This document shows positions 15,498 to 23,900 of a stretch of DNA of 33,931 nt, piece after piece. The notes below the pieces were generated by a model that saw only the letters and a list, made by a program, of their open reading frames with translations, did no database searches and was not told the DNA's origin. The translations under genes and the position numbers were made by a program. Every line of letters begins with the position of its first letter. Within the stretch, counting starts at the first letter, position 1. This DNA comes from an uncultured Bacteroidota bacterium (GTDB taxonomy: Bacteria > Bacteroidota > Bacteroidia > Bacteroidales > FEN-979), in NCBI GenBank assembly GCA_937862805.1, contig CALMDO010000083.1, positions 1 to 33,931 of the forward strand, given 5' to 3'.

Positions 15498-18400
15498 ATG
15501 CGCTCATCTTTACTGATCCTTCTGTTCTTCCTGTCGTCCCTCGTATCAGCACAGGATAATCCTTTATGGCTGCGTTACACGGCTATCTCACCCGACGGGA
15601 AAACCATCCTTTTCTGCTACAAAGGCGACCTCTGGTCGGTCTCCTCCGAAGGAGGGATCGCCTATCCTCTCACCATCACCGACGCTTACGAATATTCTCC
15701 GGTTTGGAGCCATGACGGGAAAAAAATTGCTTTCGCATCCGACCGTACCGGTAACTTTGATCTCTTTATCATGGATGCCACGGGAGGTGAAGCCCGCCGG
15801 TTGACCTATCACTCCGGCCGGGAAGTCCCGACTGCTTTTACCGCCAATGATCAGGATGTTATCTTTTCAGCATCCCGACAGGATCTCGTTTCCAATGCCC
15901 AATTCCCGATGTCGTTGCTGGGAGAGCTTTACACCGTTCCGGTTACCGGAGGAAAAGTATCCCTGTTGCTCCCTACCCCTGCCCTTTCGGCTTGTCCAAC
16001 ATCCACCGGGAACAAGATCCTTTTCGAAGACATCAAGGGCTACGAGAACGAGTGGCGCAAGCACCATCTCTCTGCCATTGCCCGCGACCTGTGGGTTTAC
16101 GATTTCAACGCCCGTAGCTATACCCTCCTGACCCGGTTCGAAGGGGAAGACCGCAACCCGGTCTGGGCGGCCAACGATCGCGATTTTTACTACCTCAGTG
16201 AACAAAACGGCTCATTCAACGTCTTCCGTTCATCCCTGGACGATCCCTCTAAAAGCACGGCCCTCACCAGGTTCACTACAAACCCGGTCCGCTTCCTTTC
16301 CCGGTCGCAGCAGGATGTTCTTTGTTTTACTTACGACGGGGAGATTTATACCCTGAAGCCGGGAGGAGCTCCCGTGAAAGTCAAGATCACTATCAACGCC
16401 GACGGGCGAAGTTCGCAGGAGCGCATCGTTCCGGTGAATGAAGGCTTCACTGAAGCACGGCTCGCCCCCGGAGGAAAAGAATATGTTTACGTTTTCCGGG
16501 GCGAAATCTTCGTCAGCAGCATCGACGGGGGATTTACCAAAAGGATCACCAACACTCCTTACCAGGAACGCTCCGTGAGTTTCAGCCCCGACGGCCGGTC
16601 ACTTTTATATGCCGCCGAAGTGGATAACAGCTGGAACGTCTATACGACCTCAATTGTCAGGAAAGAAGAACCCTGCTTTTCCGCCTCGACCCTCCTGAAG
16701 ACGGAACCGGTCATCGCTACCGCCGCGGAAGAATTCCAACCTGAATTCTCCCCCGACGGGAAAGAGGTGGCTTACCTTGAAAACCGTGTGGTACTGAAGG
16801 TGATCAACCTGGCTTCAAAAGCTACCCGGATCATCCTTCCGGCCAATGTCAATTATTCCTATGCCGACGGGGACCAATATTACCAATGGTCACCCGACAG
16901 CCAATGGTTCCTGGTAAACTACGCCTTCCCCGACCGGATCTTTTCACCGGAGGTGGGACTGGTTTCAGCCGATGGAAAAGGGACCATCACCAACCTTACC
17001 CTGAGTGGCTATGATGATTACGCCCCGAAATGGTCATCCGACGGGAAACAGATGACCTGGGGCTGCAACCGCAACAGCGACCGGACCCAGGGCGGCAACC
17101 TCTCGAGTAGCGATGTGTACACCCTGTTCTTTTCCAAAACAGCTTACGACCGCTTCCGGCTGTCGAAAGAGGAATTGACCCTTGTAAAAGACCAGGAAGA
17201 AAAAGAAAAAAAGGAAAAAGAGAAAGAACAAAAATCAACCACCGGGAAAGACAAAAAGGGTAAAAAGGAGGAAGATGTACCGGCAAAAGACTCCGTTAAG
17301 GTGACGATTGATTGGAAAGACCTGACTGACCGCAAAGCCAGGATCACCCTCCATACCTCGTCAATTCAAGACTGGCTCTTGTCAAAAGACGGTGAAAAAC
17401 TCTTTTACCTCACCAGCTTCGAAAAAGACAATGACCTTTGGGTTAGCGAGATCCGTACCAAAGAGACCAAGATATTAGCCCGCCTGGGAGCCAAAAGGGC
17501 CGGCATGGAATTGTCTGCCGACGGGAAATTCATTCTGGTCTTTGCGGATGGAAAACCGGTAAAAGTGGAAACGGACGGGGGAAAGTCTGAACCCCTGAAA
17601 ACCACAGGGGAGATGGTGCTGAAACCGGCTCAGGAAAGGAATTATATTTTTGACCATGCCTGGCGCCAGTTCAAAGAAAAATTTTACGTGGAAGACCTTC
17701 ACGGGGTTAATTGGGATGAGTACAAAACGGTTTACCAAAAGTTCCTTCCATTTATCGACAACAATTATGATTTTGCCGAGATGTTGAGCGAGATGTTGGG
17801 AGAGATGAATGCCTCCCATACCGGATGCAGTTACCGTTCTGGTAAATCCAATACAGACCAGACCGCGGACCTGGGTCTCTTTTTTGATTATGATTATACC
17901 GGTCAGGGATTGAAGGTAGCTGAAGTGGTCGAAGGCGGGCCGCTCGACAAAGGCGCTTCAAAGGTAAAAGCCGGGGTGATCGTCGAAAAGATAGATGGAG
18001 AGATTCTGTCTTCTTCCATCGATTTCTATGCGCTGCTGAACCGGAAAACTGACAAACTGACTCTTTTATCGCTCTATGATCCGCAAACCGGCGAGCGATG
18101 GGAAGAGGGCGTTAAACCGATCGGCGGAGGAGAAGCCCGGGAACTGCTGTACAACCGTTGGGTTAAGAACCGCAGGCTGGAGACGGAAAAACTTTCAGGC
18201 GGAACGATTGGTTATGTTCATGTCCGTTCCATGGACGACGCCAGCATGCGCGTAGTTTTTGAAGAGGCTTTAGGCAGGAATTTCGAAAAAAAAGCGCTGA
18301 TCGTTGATACCCGTTTCAACGGAGGTGGCAATATTCACGAGCAATTATCCGATTTTTTAAGTGGCAAAAAATACATGGATATTGTGCCCCATGGTCAGTA

Positions 18401-18746
18401 CATCGGATCGGAACCATACGACAAATGGGTCAAACCGTCGATCGTGCTGGTGGGGGAGAGCAACTATTCCGATGCCCACCTTTTCCCCGTGGCTTACAAA
18501 CTGAAGAGCACCGGAAAAACCTTGGGTATGCCCGTTCCCGGGACCGGCACCTTTGTCTGGTGGGAACAACAGATTGATCCCTCTCTCGTTTTTGGCATCC
18601 CGATGGGCGGGTGGAGGACACCCGATGGTAAGTTTTGTGAAAACAACCAATTGGAGCCCGATATCCGGGTAGCCAACGACCCGGGTATTATCGCAACCGG
18701 GAGAGATCAGCAGATCGAAGAAGCCGTGAAAGCGTTGCAAAAATAA
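15498..18746 (+). CDS. Tricorn-like S41 protease
   Basis: The 1082-residue protein has a signal peptide (MRSSLLILLFFLSSLVSAQ), then WD40/PD40-type propeller repeats through about residue 560 (repeated 'SPDGKxIxF' blocks such as WSHDGKKIAFASDRTGNFDLF). A Lys/Glu linker covers about 562-595, followed by a second beta region, a helical segment (HAWRQFKEKFYVEDLHGVNW), the MNASHTG active-site His region, a PDZ domain near 780-860, and an S41 domain with DTRFNGGGN and the nucleophile motif GESNYSDAHLFP near 980. Archaeal Tricorn degrades peptides in the cytosol; Bacteroidota homologues with signal peptides act in the periplasm or surface. The natural substrate is unknown. Length and motif order are normal for this group. 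Confidence 0.93.
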   Translation: MRSSLLILLFFLSSLVSAQDNPLWLRYTAISPDGKTILFCYKGDLWSVSSEGGIAYPLTITDAYEYSPVWSHDGKKIAFASDRTGNFDLFIMDATGGEARRLTYHSGREVPTAFTANDQDVIFSASRQDLVSNAQFPMSLLGELYTVPVTGGKVSLLLPTPALSACPTSTGNKILFEDIKGYENEWRKHHLSAIARDLWVYDFNARSYTLLTRFEGEDRNPVWAANDRDFYYLSEQNGSFNVFRSSLDDPSKSTALTRFTTNPVRFLSRSQQDVLCFTYDGEIYTLKPGGAPVKVKITINADGRSSQERIVPVNEGFTEARLAPGGKEYVYVFRGEIFVSSIDGGFTKRITNTPYQERSVSFSPDGRSLLYAAEVDNSWNVYTTSIVRKEEPCFSASTLLKTEPVIATAAEEFQPEFSPDGKEVAYLENRVVLKVINLASKATRIILPANVNYSYADGDQYYQWSPDSQWFLVNYAFPDRIFSPEVGLVSADGKGTITNLTLSGYDDYAPKWSSDGKQMTWGCNRNSDRTQGGNLSSSDVYTLFFSKTAYDRFRLSKEELTLVKDQEEKEKKEKEKEQKSTTGKDKKGKKEEDVPAKDSVKVTIDWKDLTDRKARITLHTSSIQDWLLSKDGEKLFYLTSFEKDNDLWVSEIRTKETKILARLGAKRAGMELSADGKFILVFADGKPVKVETDGGKSEPLKTTGEMVLKPAQERNYIFDHAWRQFKEKFYVEDLHGVNWDEYKTVYQKFLPFIDNNYDFAEMLSEMLGEMNASHTGCSYRSGKSNTDQTADLGLFFDYDYTGQGLKVAEVVEGGPLDKGASKVKAGVIVEKIDGEILSSSIDFYALLNRKTDKLTLLSLYDPQTGERWEEGVKPIGGGEARELLYNRWVKNRRLETEKLSGGTIGYVHVRSMDDASMRVVFEEALGRNFEKKALIVDTRFNGGGNIHEQLSDFLSGKKYMDIVPHGQYIGSEPYDKWVKPSIVLVGESNYSDAHLFPVAYKLKSTGKTLGMPVPGTGTFVWWEQQIDPSLVFGIPMGGWRTPDGKFCENNQLEPDIRVANDPGIIATGRDQQIEEAVKALQK

Positions 18747-18828
18747 ATGCCAGGGACTCCTGTTTTCCTGTCTTTTAGAGAAAAATATTAACTATCTTTA
18801 CTTGTTACTATTCAGGTTTCTTGCATTC

Positions 18829-19596
18829 ATGATGCAACTGCCAAAAGGATACTTTATTTTACCTGAAGCCCTCTTGCTGAAGAGGTACCTCATTGTCATA
18901 ATTCTGTTGAGCCTGGCCGGAGGGGGCTGTTCCAGATGCAACAGTGACAAATCCAAAGCTCCTGCTTCAAATGTGGAGGAAAAGCATGTCTTTAGCAATT
19001 CAGTGACAGATATCGACGGGAACAACTATCAGGTCAAATCCATTGGCGGACAGGATTGGTTTACCGAAAACCTCAGGGTGACCCGATTCGTCAACGGTGA
19101 CCCCATTCCTGAAATCCAGGATAAACAAACCTGGGAAAAGACCCGTACCGCCGGTCGATGCAACTTCGACAACGATCCTTCCAGCGCCATCCGGTTGGGT
19201 ACTCTTTACAATTGGCACGCGGTTGCCGACCCCAGAAATCTTTGTCCGAAAGGATGGCATATCCCATCGGAACAGGAATGGTCACAACTTACCCAATTCT
19301 TAGGAGGAGATGCCGTAGCCGGTGGAAAAATGAAAAGCCAGGGCAATGACCGATGGGCCTGGCCCAACTCCGGCGCCACCAACGAAAGCGGATTCAATGC
19401 CATTCCCAATGGTTATCGCAGCAACGCCGGGATTTTTTACGTACTCGATACCTACACCTTTTTCTGGACCTCCACCGGCTACTCCGGGGAGGAGGCTTTG
19501 TCAAAATTTCTTCAAAATGATTATGACGGAGTGACCACCATCGAAAACAACCATAACTTTGGTTTCTCGGTACGTTGTGTCAAAGACCGTGATTGA
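18829..19596 (+). CDS. FISUMP-domain lipoprotein
   Basis: The track start (TTG 18802) overlaps a likely -7 region (TATCTTTA at 18793), so I use ATG 18829, giving 255 residues. TTG 18874 would give an even tidier lipoprotein signal (LKRYLIVIILLSLAGGGC). The mature protein starts with a short linker and a 'Fibrobacter succinogenes major paralogous' domain: DIDGNNYQVKSIGGQDWFTENLR, RLGTLYNWHAVAD, CPKGWHIPSEQEWSQLTQ, SGFNAIPNGYRS, TFFWTSTG and a final FSVRCVKD. Such domains are surface-exposed modules of unknown role in Fibrobacter and Bacteroidota. Two Cys (GRCNF and CPKGW) and the final CVKD Cys may form disulfides. It follows the Tricorn gene and precedes the MFS gene by 33 bases. Confidence 0.85.
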   Translation: MMQLPKGYFILPEALLLKRYLIVIILLSLAGGGCSRCNSDKSKAPASNVEEKHVFSNSVTDIDGNNYQVKSIGGQDWFTENLRVTRFVNGDPIPEIQDKQTWEKTRTAGRCNFDNDPSSAIRLGTLYNWHAVADPRNLCPKGWHIPSEQEWSQLTQFLGGDAVAGGKMKSQGNDRWAWPNSGATNESGFNAIPNGYRSNAGIFYVLDTYTFFWTSTGYSGEEALSKFLQNDYDGVTTIENNHNFGFSVRCVKDRD

Positions 19597-19629
19597 AAAC
19601 CAATAAAAATCAGCATAACTACACTTTCT

Positions 19630-20970
19630 ATGACCTCTTCAAAACTCTACTACTGGTCGATCGTCGTCGCAATGGCCGGCTTTCTTTTTGGATTCGATAC
19701 CGTCGTCATCTCAGGCGCAGACAAGCAGTTGCAGGATTTGTGGCAATCTTCCGACCTGTTCCACGGATTGGTGATCATGTCGATGGCACTGTGGGGAACG
19801 GTGATCGGGGCCCTTTTCGGTTCGATCCCCGCCAACCGGATCGGCAGAAAAAGAACCCTCTTCCTGATCGGGATCCTGTTCCTGCTCTCAGCCATCGGTA
19901 CGGCGCTTGCACCCAATCCCTTCTTTTTTGCCCTGTTCCGTTTCACGGGAGGATTAGGGATCGGCGCCTCCACCATCGCCGCCCCGGCTTATGTCTCGGA
20001 GATCGCACCGGCGAAGAACCGGGGAAAACTGGTGGCGCTTTATCAATTCAATATCGTCTTCGGAATCCTGATGGCTTATGTCTCCAATTACCTCCTCAGG
20101 GATACAGGGGAGAACGCATGGAGGCTGATGCTGGGAGTGCAAACGCTTCCGGCACTCATTTACATGGTGCTCACCCTGACCATCCCCGAAAGTCCGCGAT
20201 GGTTGCTGGTTTATGAAAAAGATCCGGAGAAAGCGGCAATCGTTTTCAGGAAGATCGATCCGGGTACCGATCCGGGAGAGGAGATCGCCCGAATTCTTGC
20301 TGAAGAGAAACAGTATGGCGCCAAAGATAACCTTTTCAGGAAAAAATACAGAGCACCCTTGTTGCTGGCCTTTTTTATCGCCTTTTTCAACCAGTTTTCC
20401 GGCATTAACGCCTTTCTTTACTATGCTCCGCGAATCTTTGAACTGGCCGGGCTTGAAAAATCAGCCTCCTTCCTGAGCAGTGTCGGCATCGGCCTTACCA
20501 ACCTGATATTCACCCTGATCGGCATTTCCCTGATCGACCGGTTTGGCCGGAAAACCCTGATGTACGCCGGGTCAATCGGGTACATCATATCGTTGGGACT
20601 GGTCTCCGCTGCCTTCCTGTTAGGATGGAAGGGTATTTATGTTCCCGTCTTCTTCTTCCTGTTTATTGCAGCCCATGCCATCGGCCAGGGGGCTGTGATC
20701 TGGGTTTTTATCTCCGAAATCTTTCCTAACCGCCTGAGGGCCGCCGGGCAATCGTTTGGCTCCTCGGTCCATTGGGTGTTGGCGGCCCTGATCCCATCCC
20801 TCATTCCTCTCCTTTTCAGGGAAATCGGACCAGCGACCGTCTTTACTATCTTTTGCCTGATGATGGTATTACAACTGGTCTGGGTCATCTTCCGGATGCC
20901 TGAAACCCGTGGCATTGAGCTGGAAGAGCTTTCTGAGAAACTCACACGCCGTTCACAACAAACGCCATAA
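19630..20970 (+). CDS. Sugar-porter family MFS transporter
   Basis: The 446-residue protein has 12 predicted membrane helices and sugar-porter signatures: GFDTVVISGA in helix 1, NRIGRKRTLF in loop 2-3, the PESPRWLL motif after helix 6, FNQFSGINAFLYYAPRIFE in helix 7, DRFGRKTLM in loop 8-9 and PETRG at the end. These define the XylE/GalP/glucose-transporter group, which in bacteria usually bring sugar in with a proton. The Q..N residues of helix 7 that bind sugar (FNQFSGIN) are conserved, so it is probably a functional importer of a hexose, pentose or similar sugar. No kinase or isomerase lies nearby to suggest which. It converges on the efflux operon with a 19-base gap. Confidence 0.93.
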   Translation: MTSSKLYYWSIVVAMAGFLFGFDTVVISGADKQLQDLWQSSDLFHGLVIMSMALWGTVIGALFGSIPANRIGRKRTLFLIGILFLLSAIGTALAPNPFFFALFRFTGGLGIGASTIAAPAYVSEIAPAKNRGKLVALYQFNIVFGILMAYVSNYLLRDTGENAWRLMLGVQTLPALIYMVLTLTIPESPRWLLVYEKDPEKAAIVFRKIDPGTDPGEEIARILAEEKQYGAKDNLFRKKYRAPLLLAFFIAFFNQFSGINAFLYYAPRIFELAGLEKSASFLSSVGIGLTNLIFTLIGISLIDRFGRKTLMYAGSIGYIISLGLVSAAFLLGWKGIYVPVFFFLFIAAHAIGQGAVIWVFISEIFPNRLRAAGQSFGSSVHWVLAALIPSLIPLLFREIGPATVFTIFCLMMVLQLVWVIFRMPETRGIELEELSEKLTRRSQQTP

Positions 20971-20989
20971 ATCCATTGATCCGAAAGGG

Positions 20990-23900
20990 TCAGTTCCTGT
21001 TCATGAATTCATCCAGCCTTCTCCTGAAATCCGCTTGCTCACCGGGAGTCATGAGATAATCAAACCTCCCGAGCGATTGCTGAAGGTCATAGTAGCTTTT
21101 GATGAAAGTATAAAAAGCGGTATTCACCGCCATTGCGGAGGTGAGGTTTTGTTGCTGGGCATCCAATACATCCAGGATACTTTTTTGCCCCAGGAGGTAT
21201 TGGTTGTCGACAATCTCGAAGTTCCTGGTTGCTGCAACCTCCGCAATTTCCATTTGCTTGTAATCATAGTAAGCTGACATCAGTTCCGAAAGGTTCGACA
21301 ATACGGCTGTTTCCAGTTTTTCCATGGCTGCTTGTTTTTCGGTCCTCATTTGAACCAGGTTCAGCCGGGCTTTTGCTACCGTGGTGTTGTTTTTCAACCC
21401 CGTAAATAAAGGTATCTCCACTTTTGCCATAAGTGACCATGCATAACCGGGATACGAAGAGGTGATCCCGCCAGGCAGCTCGTAGGATGGTTGATAAAGC
21501 CGGTTGGCATAACTCCCGGAAGCAGTGGCCACCGGGATGTATCGGGAAACAGCGCCCGACCTCCAGGTGCGTTCCTGGGCACTGATAAGGAAATCATATT
21601 GCCTGAGTACCGGAGAATTGGAAGCGCCTTCCTCTACCATAAACCGTCCCAGCTTCTGAAGACGGATGGGATCCTCCAATAGTTCCATGAAGGTTGAATC
21701 CATAACCAGTAATCCCGAATCTTCCAGCCGGAATTCAGCCAGGTCATAAGAGGTCAGGGTTTTTACATGAATCAGTTGAACCAGTTGGTACGCAAGCCTG
21801 GCGATTGAAGCATAGGAACTGATCACATTCTTTTTCGATCGGGCCGCTTCGATCTCCCATCGCAACACTTCATCCTCTCCGGCCGAACCGGTCTCCTTTT
21901 TCATTTTGGCCACTTCCAGGTTCGACCGGGTGATGATCAGGTTGTTGATAAACAGATAGAAATTTTTTTGTTGTTCCATGATACTCAGGTAAGTCTGGGC
22001 CACCTGGTTTCCTATATCCAGCTTATCGTTGACCAACCCTTCTTCCCTGGCCTGTTGCTGTAACCGGGTAATTTTAAGATCTGACCACAAAGGTTCCGAC
22101 CAGAGTACCTGGGTGAGGTTAGCGTTGGCAGTGACCGACTGCGGGGGCATGTAATTCACCGGATCGTTCAGCGTTCCCGAAGCATCGATGCCCAGATAGG
22201 GCAAAAGAGCAGAACGGGCAATGCTGAAATCTTTCTCGCCTGCCAGCACTTCCAACCTGCGGGCTACCAATTCACGGTTGCTGTCGAGGGCCACATTCAT
22301 CAGATCAGGAAGGGAAATGAACCGGGCCGCGGTGTCCTGTTTCATGAGATCCACGATGGTTGCTTCAGTGAAAAGATCCCAGGAAATCACCTCCAGTCCT
22401 AATTTACCAAAAGTACTCAGGTTCAGGAACAATCCTTTCCCCATCAGCAGTTCCACCGGGAGACTCCCGGCATCATGCCCCAGGAGTATCTGCTGAATAT
22501 TCAGCGCGATTCTTTTTGATAACCGGCCCAACATGCTCGGGTAGACCGATGCAAGCACCCCCTCCTCCACCGCTGACTGGTCAAAACCGAAACTCGGTAT
22601 CTTGCGGGCATTCAAAGAATCGACCAGTTTCCTATATTCTTTATCCGGTAACCTGAACAACGGATCGAGGTAGATGGCATCGGCCCCGGTTGGGATTGCC
22701 CGGAGGATCGTTTCAGCGGTACTATCAGCCATAATCAGGTTGATCCTTACATCCGAAAGGGTGTCGTAAGCTGATACCGGCCGGTTTTCGGGGTTGAGGA
22801 TGGCATAATACTCCCTCGGGGCAACCAGTGAAAGGTTCCTGAAAGAGACTATTTTCTTCAGCTCCTTCAATTCGCTCTCCATGGAGGGCTTCAACTGAAT
22901 ATAAGAGAGGTTAGGTATTCCACTGGCCCCGTTGATCAAGGGGATGTTTTGCAGGTCGTGGTTGATGACCAACCCCGCGATGGCCGGCTTTGGTAAGTTC
23001 TTCCGGTGAGCCAGGTCGTGCGACGCCAGCACCCCGATAGTGACGATCAGGTCAACTGCGGGATCTTTTAAAATCCTTGAATTCAACGCTGAAATGCTTT
23101 CAGCGCTCCAATTTCCCGTTGTTTGTGAAATGTCAACAAAGTCGACAGTAACTTGTCCGGCCATCAATCCCCTGACTTCACGTACAATGGCCTCCTGGAT
23201 CACCGCGTTGCTTTTGGCTTTTCCGTCGTACACCACAGCCAAAGTGATCTTCCCCGATCCGAAAGTAATGGGTTCCTGGGCCTGTACAGGGATCACAGTT
23301 GACAAACAAAACAGGATGGGTACGACAAGATGTGTCGTTTTGATCCGGATGGAAGACCGGGAGGAGCGATCGAGGAAATGGGCCATTTTTTCATAGATGA
23401 TCGGCACAACGAACAAGGTCAGCAACATCGAACTGGTAAGCCCTCCAATCAGTACCCATGCCAGTCCGTTTTTCCATTCGGCCCCTGCGCCTGATGCGGT
23501 AGCGATCGGAAGCATACCGAAAATCATGGCAAAGGTGGTCATGAAAATCGGACGGATGCGCATTCTTCCGGCATCGATCAACGATGCCCGGATGGATTCA
23601 CCGGCAACCCGTCTGTCGTTGGCGCGGTCGACGATCAGAATGGCGTTCTTTGATACCAATCCGATCATCATGATCAAACCCAGAATGGAAAAGACGTTGA
23701 TGGTGTTGCCAGTCAGGGCCAGCGCCAGGATAGCTCCGATCAGCGCTACGGGAATGGAAAATAAAACCACCATCGGATAAGCAAATGAATCATAGAGGAT
23801 TACCATGATGAAATAGACAAAAATGATCCCGGCTATCAAGGCAACGAAAAGGCTCAGGAAGGAGTTTAACATCTCATCCTGATCACCCCCGAAGCCTATC

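Noticed and set aside
17030-17347. Phe/Leu-rich minus-strand ORFs that resemble membrane proteins
   Set aside because: They are the reverse reading of the Lys/Glu linker of the Tricorn homologue; AAA/GAA codons read backwards give TTT/TTC.
19593-20216. 207-residue plus-strand ORF starting just after the FISUMP gene
   Set aside because: It overlaps the MFS gene in another frame, is Arg/Pro-rich and lacks membrane or domain pattern.
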